DNA of 64,000 nucleotides. Origin: Struthio camelus (Eukaryota; Chordata; Aves; Struthioniformes; Struthionidae). Within the stretch, counting starts at the first letter, position 1. The number at the start of each line of letters is the position of its first letter. The stretch lies in NCBI RefSeq assembly GCF_040807025.1, contig NC_090942.1:209024640-209088639 (forward strand). Direction: 5' to 3'. Under the pieces are notes generated by a model. It saw nothing but the letters and a program-made list of their open reading frames with translations. It did no database searches and had not been told where the DNA came from. The translations under genes and the position numbers were made by a program. This document shows positions 45,701 through 59,300 of this stretch, one piece after another.

Positions 45701-46309
45701 AATTTAGCCAGCAGATCCAGGGCAGTGGTCCTTCCCCTCTATTCAGCCCCTGTGACAAAACACTTGAAGTGCTGTGTCTAGCCCCAGGCTCTGCAGTACA
45801 AGAGACGTACAGAGGCTCTGCAGACATGGACATACTGGAGCGAGTCCAACAGAGGCCACCAAGCTGTCTTGGTCTTGCACTGAAGCGCAGGACATGCAAG
45901 CAGATGCTGAGAGATATGGGCTTGTTCAGCCTGGAGAAGAGAAGGCAAAGGCAAAGACCTTAGTGCTATCTACAACTACAAGGTCAAAGGGTACAGAGAG
46001 GAGAGAACCAGAGTCTTCTTGCAGGTGCATGACAGTAGGATGAGAGGCAATGGACACAAACTGGAATTTGGGAAATTCTGATTAGATATTAGGATTTTGT
46101 TTGTTTGTTTGTTTGTTTTACCATAAGGGTGGCCAAATACTGGAACAGAAGCCTAGAGAAGTTGTGGTATCTCCATTCTTTGAGGTTTTCAAAACTCAGC
46201 TGGACATGGCCTTGAGCAAGCTGATCTAATTAGACCTGCTTTGAGCAGAGGCTTGGACTAGATGACCTCCAGAGGCCCCTCCCAACCTAAGTTATTCTAT
46301 GATTCTGTT
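45701..46309 (+). mobile_element. CR1 LINE 3' fragment
   Basis: Broken frames show MDILERVQQR (45828), MLRDMGLFSLEKRR (45903) and the GHKL-equivalent (46050), followed by a VAKYWNR-like stretch (46130). The 3'UTR ends ATTCTATGATTCTGTT (46294-46309). A (TTTG)n expansion at 46096-46119 sits inside it. Left edge approximate. Confidence 0.85.
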
Positions 46310-49300
46310 AAAAAGCTATTAAGAAAATATTTCCCTTAATGAAAAAGGTCACATTTGAAAGCCAGTTCAAAGGGTGAGACTTGTTTCACCTGACACGAGT
46401 TGTCTAAACCTAAGCCATCTGGTCGAAGCCAAATGCCTAGACTCCTCCATGGTTCCTAATGGTAAAAAGCATCTCTGTGTGGTGATTAATCTTATCCTAA
46501 TTTAGAAGTCTAAAATACTTGAGGTTGGATAACTTTTGGGAGTGCCTGTGTCCCTCCACTATGACTGAGGAATCTAAAAGTCTAGCTTAAACTAAACTCT
46601 TAATTTTCCTATGGCTCAGAAGGATCCTACCTAAAAATGAAAAGACACTAGGTCTTGGCCAGATCTGGAGAGCAGTTGTTTGACTGGGATTAGAGATCTT
46701 GCAGAATACGGGAAGAGCGCTTTTAGTAATATGAGACTTTTTATTTGCACTGCCACATCTCTGCAACTGTCCTAGATACCCACTGGTATCATGTGTCTAC
46801 GATGATATTTGAGATGACCTGAAGACTTATGGCCTTCCACATGAGGTGTTCAGAAATTCTTTCAATATTGTCTAGTACCGATGTAGCTTCACTGATAAAA
46901 ATGATGTTGTGAATCACAAGCTCCAAGTATTATCATCCACATTGCTTTATAACCTTCCCAGGACATAGCATGGTTGGAAAACACACTTGGGAAAGACCAC
47001 ATCTCTTAAATATGAGCACTCTATCACTTATATTCTAAGAAATTAAACATAAACTTGCATCCACAGTGACTACAAGAACACTATTGCAGGCAGCCCTCTA
47101 GGAAGATTTTGTAGAATGAGGGATGAAGTGAAATCAGCCTAAGCTGCCAGTGAGGGGACAGTGCCTGTTACTGCTTACTGTGGATGCTGGACATCTAAAA
47201 GATATTAGATGAGCAAATTTGATTCCATCATTCCTTGCAATAGCTGGTGTCTGATTAAGTGTGCAATTTTTGTTGACTTCTGGAAAAAAATTATTTTATA
47301 CTCCTGATTCTACTCTCAGAAAGAATCTTTCTACAGTTGTGAGAAAAATACTAGGAATTCCTATTAAGTAGAAGTTATAAGCAACCACAACAATAAGCAG
47401 TTACTGAAAAATGGGCTGACTCTTTACCTTCTACCATCAGTCAGAGGAATACTAGATAAGGCCAGATACCAACGTTAGATTGTTACCTGTAGGAAACTGA
47501 GAGATCCCTGGCTGTGTCAGAGTTGTCTGAATCTACTTTAAACAATGAAGTTTAAAATGAAAATTGGATTTGTCTTAGTGCAGATTCTTGATTGCAGCAT
47601 TAAAAACAATGTTACTGAAAGAGAAGTAAAGCAAGAAAACAGTTGAAAATACCCTTGTCATCTGTGTCTCCTCACAGCCATCTCCCCAGGTTACTCCAAG
47701 GTCTGTTGGCCATAGAAGCTTAAGTGTTGATTTCGTTGCACTCAGACTCCTATATGTGGACTTTCAGTTGTTTTTGCCACAGTTAAGATTTTTGCTTAAT
47801 GTCAGAAGCAAATGAAACTCCAAACTATGTCTCAAGAACATAACAATTTTCTTTAAAATTTTTGTGCTATGTCTTTGTTTTGCTACTTGGCATCTGGGAG
47901 AATGTAGAACCAGAGGAGTTGAGCTTAGCTAAGAATATCTTCCCTTTTATGTTCTAGGCGCTGATTTGTCAATTAGTATTTGATGTCTTTTTTCTCCTAG
48001 GAAAATGAGAATTGAATTACAAGTATAAACTTTTATTGTAATATTTTGTAAATTCAGCATTATAAGATTTTTCTTGGGCAATAGGCGTGACTGTCTTTTT
48101 AAAGAGACCCAAGGTGATGTATTAGTAAAGCAGGTAAGGGAGCTCCCTCCACTTCATTCTCCTATCTATCTTCTGCAAGCACACACAGACATGCTATTAA
48201 ATTTAGAGGTGATGCAAAAAACTTTTGATTTTTCTCTTTACTTCCTGCATTACTGTGATCACAAAACAGTTTCCCTAATAGCAGATCTTCAAAGGTAAAT
48301 TATACTGAAAAGAATGGTGAATCTCTTGTGAAATGTTTTGAATTAATTAGTATAACTCCAACCTGAAACACCAGTTCATCACTAGACAAATATCCCTAGT
48401 TTTCCAAGGTTTTCTTTAAAGCATAGGGTGATAACGAGCAGCCAAGAGGAAGAGAGGAATATGGGCTTATCTTATAGCATTATCTCTCTCAGAGACATGG
48501 TAGCTTTAATCCATAGCCTAAGTATGGACTACAAAGCACCGAGAAAATTAACATAGAAAACAGGGAGAATGAAGTTACTTAAAGGAAAGTAGTCCACACT
48601 TGCGTTAGGTTAGACAGGACAGAGGTCTGGAATTTTAATATTTAAAATGCTAATTAGATTAGAGTTTAAAACTCTAAATTCTGATTCTGGCAAAAATGAA
48701 TGCATCCAGACCTGTTTGTTACATTTCTTCCTATTCAGCTTTCACTGAAAAACATCAGTTTCTTCCAGACTACCCAGTCCTGTGTTACAACTTCCCAGGC
48801 TGAAAAAGCAACATTAGTAAACTAAGGAGCCTTGCAGAAAAGTTGGAATGAGAAATGGAAAGAAAAAACATATGCCTAGTTCAGAGAAACAGGATTGTTT
48901 CTGGTTCCATTCTTCCCATTTGGGAAAGTGGCTAAGTGCAGAAGTTATTTACAAATAAAAATACTGATCTGGCAGTTGCAGATATTTTTACTGCTATAAA
49001 GAGCAGCCAGAATATACAAGAGTTGCTTTTATATATAATTTGTCATTTGGCTTCCCTTTGAGAATGTGCAGAGGAATCCTGAGACTTTTGAATTACTAAT
49101 ATTTCAGAAAGAATCTATGCAGCCTCAAGAATTGGGCTCATTTAATACTTCAGACGCCAAATTCAGAGAAAACTTGCTTGTATTGAGCATTTACCACTTC
49201 AGCTTTTCAGATACTGTGAAAGTTAAATTTGATTGAACAGATAAAAGTCCATGGTGTATATATATAAACTATACATAGAGAGAGTGAGACTAAAAAAATT

Positions 49301-52300
49301 AGTAGATATTTATAAAAAATAAATTCTCATATAGGAAAGATTTTTTTTTATTTAATCAGAAAAGGGAGAAATAACGTCTCATAGGGGTTTTTTTTTGTTA
49401 AAGAACAGTGCAACATGTGCTCTCAAGGTAGTAAACTTTTTCTTTTGAGGGAGATCAGAAGACAGCTGTTAAGGGGCAGGTTAAAAATTTGATGACCTGC
49501 CCAACTATTTGGGTCTTTTTCTGTCTTTACAGATAAATAACATTCCTAGCATTTACAAGAATTGGTAAGGATATCAGCAATTTTTGGGAAGATGGATATG
49601 ACCATATTAAAATACTGGATTTACTGAGCTATCTCTGTACGGTGCCACCTGTTTTTATTCTGCTACAGCTTTCATTACTCACTGTCTTATTATTCACTTG
49701 ACACATCTGCATAAGTTCCATTAACATTAATGAAAATTACATGTCAGATGGAGTCTAAATCTCAAAGACTGGATATAATAGCTTTAATATTTCCTGCAAA
49801 GATGTCTGGGGAGAAGACAGGTTTCGTTCTACTAGCTGATTCTTCCCTCGCTGTTCATTATATCAATATGACTACCTCTCAATATAAATTGTTGCTTTCA
49901 GAGCCGCTATATCCTTACTCAGAGGGGAAATTCATTAGATTTAACCTGCAGTAGTGTTCATAAAGTTTGTAAAATATGAAACAATTTATATGCTGTTTTG
50001 GGAAGTCTTACAAATATAGTTTAGGGCGGAGAGATCCAGAATAATTCTCTAAGTACTTACAGATGCCGATTTCTCAGAAGGAATTACAAGGCCTGACCTA
50101 TGATAGGGCAAGTCCAAATCTTCTGGAGTAGTCATGGGTCTCATGGCTCCTTAATTATTCATGGCTGCAACTGGTCCTGACTCTTTAGGTGCCAAAAATC
50201 AAGGACTATTAAGGAACTATACTGCAATTCATTTATCATTTACCTACCTATTCTTGTTTATCATTTTAGGCTTAAATAAAAACATAGGAAAGTTTACTTG
50301 TAATCTGTCGCAGGAAGTGTGTATTGACAAAATTTTTCATACAGACGGCAAAAATATTTTTCACATTCACTCTGGGTAGCAACCAGGCTGCCAAAATCTT
50401 ATTTAATTTGGTATCAAATCAAAGCTGTGTGCATTCCTGCTAGACAGCAACCTACACTTGCTGCTTTGAAATGCCACCTAAGTAGGCACTTGCATACTTA
50501 GCCTGAAAGCCCTCTGGGTATCCAGCTTTCACCATTCAAACATGCTTGCTGTGGGAAGATGAGCACGTATCTCCTGTCTAGATTTCCATCATAATCCAGG
50601 TTTAGGTAGATAGCCAGCTACAATCTGTGCACCTCCTGGAAGAAGTACTACTACCTGTTTTTTTGCACTAAACTGCTGGTGGATAAAGCACTCACTGGCA
50701 CTTTAAACTTTCCTCAGTCTTTGGAGGTTTCATTCCTTCTCCCACCTCTGAGAAACATGCCCTAACCACAGCACTGTGGGATGCTCAGAGTGGGAATGCT
50801 TCCTGCAGCTCGTCACAGAGCTGAGCCTGGGAACCAGGGACATGAGTCACGGGGCCAAGGGAGGAACAGGATGAGGGATCCTGTTTGTAGCCTGAGTCTG
50901 GGCATTCCTGAGGGGTAATATTGGGAGGCTGGACTTAGTTCCCAAAACCATTTTGTCTGTAATCTGTAATGATCTAAGGTTAAATGCATGAGCATCCTGA
51001 GAAGCAAAGATTATATTTTCTTTGCGTTTATTTTTTTATGTTCAGTGACAGATTCAAAGCGGAGTAGATGCAGCACTACAATCTACTGGTGAAAAACATG
51101 TGCATGCTCAGCCTCCCAGTGCTTAAGGGTTTGAGCCACAAAGTCTGATTCCACTCAAATATTGCCAAAGGGCCTCACAAAGCTCAGGCTTTGTTTTTAA
51201 ATATTATTGTGATTGTGATGTTTCTTTAAAGAGAAACTGAAGGGTTTTGTTTTTGTCAGGAAGCTTCAGAGTTCATATGTTACATACAGTGGTATGTTTA
51301 AAGACAATTTGCTCTGATAGCTCACCTGCCTGGATTTCACTATATGATAAAGTTCTAACTTTTGCAAATGTAGAACGTAATACTCTGAAAAAAAAATTAG
51401 GACAGCAATTAGAGAAAACAGATTAAAATAAGCTCCACTGTAAGATGAGTTTTCTGATGCTTACATTCTTGTATTTTATCTTTTTTTCTGTTTCTTTTCT
51501 TTCCCGAATTGTAGGGATTTGTATTAGTTAGAAACCACTTTCCCAACATAACTCATCGCTCCTAACATTACTTGTCTTTTAGTAGCAAATTCTCTGGCAT
51601 AGCCTTCCGTTCTCTCACATTTTTTAAATCCTAATTTCACAACCCAAAGAAAAAAAAGAAAAAGAGAAAAATCAAACAAATTAACCAAGCAGCCAAGCTC
51701 ATTGGCTGAGCAAAGCAGAAGGTAACTATGATGGCTTTCTTTCTTTTTTTGTTTTTTATAGGAGAAAAAGTATTTTTGAACAATGGAAAAAAGTGAGAAA
51801 TCCCAAAAGCATCTGACGTAGCCAACAGCAGCCCTCTTCTTCAAGATTATGGATCTGGAGGCATGTAAATCCTCATGCTGACGGGGGCCTAAAACTCAAA
51901 GCTCCCCCTTCCCTGAGCACACTGATCATTAGGCTATTATAAAACCTATGACTACATTTTAAAAATAAAGCAACAATGACTAGATTTTGTGAGGAACCAA
52001 GCCAGATAGGGTGTCTCAGAGGATATAGAGTCACTTCGCCTAGCTTTTGACTAATGATCAGCTGTAGGCAGGAGTTCAGACCCCAGAAAGCTAGTTCAAA
52101 GTGTGAGCGGGCGTGACATGAAAGTGCAGGATCTCAAAAGTTAAGCAAAAGGTACCCAGCAAATTTTGGTGCTTCCAGGGTTGATGGGACACTAAGCAAA
52201 GGCTTTCTGGATCACAGTTCTGGCCTTCGGATCCAAAAGTTCGTCTAATTGCTCTTCTATAGCACTTCAGTCCTTCTCTTGCTTCTCCCCTACCTAACAC

Positions 52301-53879
52301 CTTCTTAGACAGTGCTCCAGACGCAGGAGTCCAAAGTACATTGGTCTAGCGTTATGTTCACGCTGAGTTATTAATACTCACCCTCTGCTCACTCCACAGC
52401 TGTAGCATATTAATCCTGACTTGGAAGATTTTCAGCTTTCTACGAGAGTACTGCAAAGCAGTTTGAAGAAATGAGACCTGTTTAGAAGCTGTGATCTGAT
52501 CTACTTTGGGGAAATCATTCCAGCTAGCCACAGGGTGGCTATTATCTTCCACTGTTCAAGCAAGAAGAAACAATTAAAAAAAAAAAAACTAGTAACACTG
52601 GGGAGGAAAATTAAGTAGCTGTAGCAACACTTTAAAGAAAAGCAGCTCAGCAGAGATTAAAAGAGAATTAAAAGCATCAGGCCCTACCCGCTGCCTGATT
52701 TTAAATCAAAGATATGTGTGGTACTTGCTGCTGAGATTTGTGGGTTTAAAAGCTAAATTCTGGAAGCAAAATATCTGCCAAGTCAAGTGAAGGTAATATG
52801 TCACACCTTTGAAATTAAAGACATGCCCAGCCCCAAACCCTACATTCATGAGTGGTGCCAGGGCTGGGGATGTTTCAGTGTAAATTGCAAGAAAATCACT
52901 TTTCTTTCCCTGAAACGAACCACAGATTTTGCTAGGGATTGTCCTGTGCTACACATTTCAAGTGAACACTAGAACAGAGTGTTTAAAAGTTCCAGCTTCT
53001 TGGATCACTGAAGAATATTACATCCTCTTTAATTTTTACAGATAAACAGGATTTACAAAACACTCAGCTTTGGCCTATGCACTGTTCCTTCTTATCGCAG
53101 ATGAAGCCTCACCACTCCTATAAACACAGCGGAAAGTCAGACAAATGTCAATTGTAAAACCTCCACAGACTTCAGCAGGGAAACATCTGGGCCAAACACG
53201 ACTGCTACTGAAAAAAGAGATCTTTTAGACATTAAAGAAAAACACAACAACAAAACCAAAAGCAACCCTGCACCCCATGCAAAAAGCATATATGATGAGC
53301 CTGAGGATGCACCCCAGGTGAGAAAGCCAGCCCATAACCAGAGATGTAGGAGTAAGAAACTTAAAAGTTACCTACAAATCCATTGCAATGTCTTTACTCA
53401 CATCAATTGTCTTTTCAGATCTTTGACAAAATTAACTGCAGGCCCCTAGTTTGGAGTGTGTCACTTCTGGGCTATCGCCATGGCTGCAAAATCCAGGTAC
53501 TCTGTTCTGCCATGGCTGCTCACCAGATGGGACAGGTCAGCACGGTATTTTACTCAGTAAAAGTGCACAGGATCTTAGATGTCCTTTTCCATCCATGCCA
53601 CATTTGTTATTTACAGTTGCCTTGTATTTAACTGGATGGAACTGGATTGATTTTATCATTTGATTTCCTTATTGTACCGGCATTCGGAAATTAATAACTC
53701 GATAGAAAAGAGCTATAATTACGGCTCTCTTTTTTGGCTGCCACCCATTTATCATTTTCATTCCAAGCTGATACATTGTCTTCAAATTATATGGTAGAAA
53801 TTGTTTGGTCATCACCATTTGAGGCTAATTAAACTGAGTAAACAGTTTAGACTTAAATAGTATTTAAGCTAAGTGTAAT
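46310..53879. other. AT-rich DNA, no gene recognised
   Basis: About 7.6 kb. Only short frames, an AT/GA-rich simple stretch near 49255-49290, and A/T runs (for example A13 at about 52577). 50740-50950 is mildly GC-richer but has no clear feature. Confidence 0.55.
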
Positions 53880-54190
53880 GGTGCCGTGCAGGCCAGTGGT
53901 TCCTGGGGCCACTGTTGGTGGGGGCTCCCGGTGGGGCAGGGCCTGTCCCACCACCCTGAAGGAGCAGGGCACTGGGGGCACTGGGGTCAGTGCCCGGTTG
54001 CACCGCTGCAGGGATGTGGACGGGGATGGGATGAGGCCGGGCCATGCGGGTGCCCGCGGGTCAAGACGAACCTAGACACAGCCTCCCCCACCGTTGGGAG
54101 CCTCCTGCGAGCGCCACGGGATGGGGCCACTCTCGGTGCTGAGCTTATCCTGAGCCAGGTGGCCAAATGCCCTGACAGTAAGTCTGGTAG
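53880..54190 (+). other. Small GC-rich insert with splice-donor-like end
   Basis: About 310 bp of GC-rich sequence bounded by AT-rich DNA. Near its right edge is ACA|GTAAGT (GT at 54179). An open frame covers 53886-54275. It could be a non-coding exon, a retro-insertion or a repeat fragment; the product is not recognised. Confidence 0.35.
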
Positions 54191-56224
54191 GACTTGGGTT
54201 TTCTCCTATTTTTTTCATTCTGCAGCCTTTTTTTTGTGTGTGTGTATGCTCTCAAAAGCAAAAGGGGTTACTTGAAGATTTCCTAAATCACTGCCTAGAT
54301 TTTAAACATTTCGGCCTAACCGTCTGTGGTATTTGATTTTAGAGATAATGGGAAATTTGTGTTCCTGAGATTAGAGGAACTTGACCTTCATCACACAAGC
54401 ACAGAGTTTAGTTTGTCTCCTCTTTTTTTTCCAGTTTGTCCTTCTGTTAGGCACAATCAATAAATAAAGACTCAGGCTAAAACAAACAAAATTACCGGCA
54501 GCATAAAAGAGAAGATGACAAGAATATAGACAAATAGCTTTCTAGCTACGTTGCTTTATGGATCCTTTTGTTTAATCTCATGTGAAAATATTTCTTTAAC
54601 TAAACTATTTACTCGAGATCACTGAAAATTGATTCCTAATCATTTAAATTTTCTATTATTAAATTTTATTGAAACTAACAAAGTAATTTCAGTCATTTAC
54701 TTCTCCACTTGAAGAATAGCTCGAAAGTGTACTTTTACAAAATGTTGGTGAATATTGTTTATATTCTCCATTTAACCTGTTTCAATTGTTATTTCAGAAT
54801 TAACTCACAAGGTATAATGAAAGCCTTCTAACTTCTGCCTAATGACCTCAACAAGAACTGATTCCAAATGGATTCTCAAAGAAGTCTTGAATCTGTTGTT
54901 TTATAGCATGGAGCTGACGACTGAATAAAATCAAGTTATCTGCAAAATAATTACATTTCTCTTCTGGACTAATGGATCTTTAAAAAGTGCACAAATAACA
55001 TCTTTGTCAAACATGGGTTCAGTTAAAACCACTTAGTGATTTAACAACATATAAAACAAAAACAAAATAGTCTTAGTTTATACAAACTATCATTGCTTAG
55101 CTTGTCCCCCCCACATTTTTTGGAGTGACAGTTTATAGATAACTCCTTCCTAAGTTTCCATAACTCCTGATCATCAAATGAAACATGTCTATACATGGTC
55201 ACTGACTTTCCTAATTGAAAAGTTGTTATTAAAAAGCCTGGTAGGAATAAGCAAGAAAGTAATCTGATCTCTCAAAAGTTAAATGCATTTGGATTCTGAT
55301 AACTAATATTTGATTGCAAAATTGTTACATCAGGAGATTACAAAAATTCACCACCAAAAACCTGAACCTCGTATCAGCAGAGGTTCTTATTCCATGTGAC
55401 TATAAGTAGCCCTTAAAGTCTGCTGTGGGACGTAGTGAGATTCTGCATTTTTCCGGTTTTCTGCCTGACGTGCAAGCAGCGAAGCTGTTGCTGAGCAGCT
55501 GTTTGTGCCAGTGTTCCTTATTGAAGCTCACAATTTAGGCATTCAGGTGGATTCCCTGATGTCACTAAATAAATGAGGGGAGAGTCCTTTTTTTTTTTCA
55601 TTTGCACTATAGACATTTCATTTCATAATGCTGACCTTGCAATTGCCATCTGACTGTCACTGCCTCTCAGGAAGCCCCAGGACTGAAATGTCTAGAAACC
55701 TAAGTGCAGTTTCACTAGCTTCTAACAACATATCATGGTTTGCTGTCAGCAGAACTTAGTTCAAAAATGAGGAATATTGCACTCGTTTTAGACAAAATAT
55801 AGAAGAAGTCAACCAATTTGTGCTATGACTGTAGTCCAATAACCTTTGTCATCACCAGCCGTCCAGGTAAACTTTAAAGTGTTGGCTGAGAATGGCAGTG
55901 TGACTTGAATGTACCTTCTTGTCCTTTTCCCCCACACTGACGCTGCTTCCCTGAAGGCGGTGGGAGACCTGTGCTGGGCTCCTTTGGGGTGGAAGAGGAA
56001 ATTCTTGGCATGATATTTGTATCAGCTCCTCTCTGCTTGTGTGCTCGAAAGCTTTCCAAGTCTCATGTTTTGAGGAGAGTGTGAAAATTTCATTCAGGAT
56101 GAAAGGGGGCAATTTTGTGGTAGCATGCGGAAAACGTGTTTCGGTGAGTATTTTTTGAAAGGAGTAAGGAGGCAATAACCAGCTTTTTAAGTAATGACTG
56201 TATGTTTTCAAGTGTTGTGTTTGT
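54191..56224. other. AT-rich DNA, no gene recognised
   Basis: About 2 kb, with a T7(GT)n simple stretch near 54228-54246. 55850-56110 is slightly GC-richer, with a 144-codon minus-strand frame (55852-56286) that runs into a CR1 tail and lacks known motifs. Confidence 0.5.
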
Positions 56225-56301
56225 GACCCTGCTTGAGTGGTGGGGGGTCTAGACAGTCTTTGGAGGTCCCTTCCAACTTCAACCATTCTGTGATTCTGTT
56301 G
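56225..56301 (+). mobile_element. CR1 LINE 3'-terminal scrap
   Basis: Matches the last 75 bp or so of CR1: GACCCTGCTTGAG, then GGTCCCTTCCAACTTCAACC, ending in ATTCTGTGATTCTGT. Confidence 0.85.
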
Positions 56302-59300
56302 CCCAATGCATTTTCATCAGGGCATGTAGGGGCTGTTTCTGCAGCATGAGAAGTTTCATTCTGCTAAATCCTGTTGCATTTCTTCAGCTGATTTCCTTTG
56401 TTCAGCAAGATGTGCAGCTGTGCATGGGCCACTCAGGGAAATCTTGCACAGCTCAGGGATGTCAGAGTTGCAGTCTTCCCCAGAGTGTTTATTTACATTT
56501 GGTTTAAGAAATAAATAAAAAGGGAATTTCAGATCCCCTTTCTCTAGGATCCTCTAAGCACTGTTAGTGTTGACAGTTGAAAGTTTCAAATGTGGCTGCC
56601 TTCATAGGCACTATTACGTATCTCTGAGGCTTTGAGACATTGAGCTTAACAGGAAGATGAATCACAAAAGCTGGAGAGCAAAGAGCATGTCAAGGATGGT
56701 GTGAGAGCTTCTCTAGCATTTACCTTTGAAACTATTACAGGCTCTGTAAAGAATGGCTTGTCTCCTGGGAAGGTCACTCATATTAACTTTTATGAATTGC
56801 CACCAGTTCCTTGAATCTCATGAACTATGCAGTCAAAAGAGAGCAATAAGCCTAACTGATTCAGTGTTGCAACCTGTAATGATAATATCCTCAGCTTTTA
56901 TGGGATCAGCTCTGTTTTAACTAAAGATTATTGAAAATAATGCATAGTAAACTCTAGAGAATGTGAGTCAATAAGTAAGGTCTTTAAAGGACAAAGTAAT
57001 ACAGGACAAGCAGACAGATTACTGGATCTATAGCTGGTTGTCCTCTGTGCCAGAAAAGATGATTTATTATTTTTGAATTGCATCAATGAGCATTCTATGG
57101 GCTCAGCCTCTCTTATTGGGAAACTTGAGGAAATTGCTAAACCACTGTTATTTTCTCTTTAGGTTATTTTTCCTATGTTTCCAGTATTCTCTTTGTGATT
57201 GCAGCTTATGCAGACATATCCGAGCTCGCTTTAAATTTGCTAGTGTAATGTCAGCAAAGTGAGGCTGCAATACTTAGGCAGGTGGCTTTCGGGAGTGTGG
57301 TGCAGCAGTTAGCTTCTGCTATTTGTTGTGGCAGCCATACTGCCAACATTACCACGCTAGCCTGTTTTAATCCAGTTTAGCTATATTTGCACACACAGTG
57401 GTCGATATTGGGGTGCAATGCAGTTGCCTAAGCATAGGTAGCTCATATTATTTGAGAGAGCTTTCTACCTAACCTCCAGGTGGCATTCCTGAAGGGCACA
57501 GGGCTCCCACTGGTCCTGTGCAATATCAGCCTGGGATGTAACAGTTCCTCAGAGGACTGTGATGTCTCAAACAGCATCTATGGATTGAGCACATACTGGT
57601 CACTGGTAACTGAACTGAGCTCAGAGAGTGGAGGTAGCCTTTACTGAGGAATAAACTAGGAACTGAACTTTTATCCTAAATTGATCTGCCCAGGGAAGCT
57701 TCTACGCCCATTTAGAGCTTTTGGTAAAATACTAAGAGTGGGTGACACTGATATTAGGAAGGAGTGCTAGCTTATGGTTGTAAAAGTGCTGCCTCATCTG
57801 CCACGTCAGCCACCTTTGAGCGTCAAAAAATTACAGGCATTTGGGGCTTACCTAATTTCTACATGAGCCCAGTTGTCACACTCTTCTTACCATTAACTTC
57901 TGAATTAAAAGTTTAGTAGACTAACAGATAAAGTAATACACTGATTCTTGCAATACTTTGTCGTATCTCATAACTTATGTAACAAACTATGATATTCAGC
58001 CAATTTTAAACTTTTAATTCTGAATTTCTTTTAAGTCATAGTTCTAAGGTAGAAATATGTTCTATGGTTTAGGCTAGATCTAGAATTTTATGTTTTTTTC
58101 CAGTGTGAAAAATAATCTGTCAATTCCCACAAGATCTTTTGCTCAATGCGAAAACATGAAGTCACCTCAAAATCTTGTCATTTTTCCTATCAAGAGTAAA
58201 GGCAATTCTCATCAATTATCTTCACAGTTGGCATAATTAAGACCTACAGTTATTATGTTAGCCTACATTACTGTATGAAATAATAGCTCCCAAAGCCTGT
58301 GTGCTATGAACCATCTCCTTGAAATGTGACTTTCTAAAAAGGCAACTACAATTAAATTTTGTAAATTACTGAGGCGTAGTAAAGTGCACAGAAGATTAAC
58401 TTTTTTTGCGTGAGTAAACACTAAAATGATTGGATTAAACAACAACTGTTCATTTAACTGTAAAAAAGGTAGCAATTTTTTTCATGGGAGATATTTTTTT
58501 TCCTCACAGTTTTTGTACTATGCTATATTGAAACAAACTCCCTGAGAGACAACATCATAATTTTATGAAATTTCCTGTGGAGAGTCCAAAAAACCAAATC
58601 TTTATTTCATGTAGTCTTTCAGAAGTTTCTTACGTGTATTTGCAAATGTCTGATAAAATTACATGAGAAAGACATGCAATGCACATTTCATGATCTCAAG
58701 GGCTTTACATAAAATAACATTTTGCAATTTCCCCTTATGAATTGTTTATATAAAAACCTCAATATAGTTTCCTATTTACTTAGGGAGAACTTTGATTGTA
58801 AACAAATGAAATCTGATTGCTAGCATAGTACAAATCAATGAGTGCCTGGGACAGAACAGAAGACAGAAGTTTATTTTCCAGCTTTTCTCCCTTCTCTTAT
58901 ATTGCCTTTGCCATGTGCCATTTTGCACACACACTTAGGAAAAACAGCGGCATAAAGCTGTGTGAAGCTGTGTGATTGCTAATAGGCAAAGCATTGAGGT
59001 TTATATCGGGCAAATCTGAGCAGGATCGCAGGATGGCAGAGGGACAGGAACACGGCCTCCCTGAGAGCCCAGCTGCCAAAACTCCTAACTGTGTGTTAAC
59101 ATGGGAGCGTATGCTGAGCAAGGTAGCAACGGCTTTTCTTTCCAGAGGTTGAATTTTATTTGTACCATGGCAGCAGTCTCAGCAGAGCAGTTACAAAAAT
59201 ATAAGCCCTTTCACTTTAGCCCTGTAAAGCAAGAGTGGACAATGCACTCAAGATAACGAACCTCCCATGTCAACATTGCCAGGTACTTGGAAGTGGAAAG

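Noticed and set aside
55852-56286. 144-codon minus-strand frame
   Set aside because: It begins inside the antisense of a CR1 tail and shows no recognisable domain.
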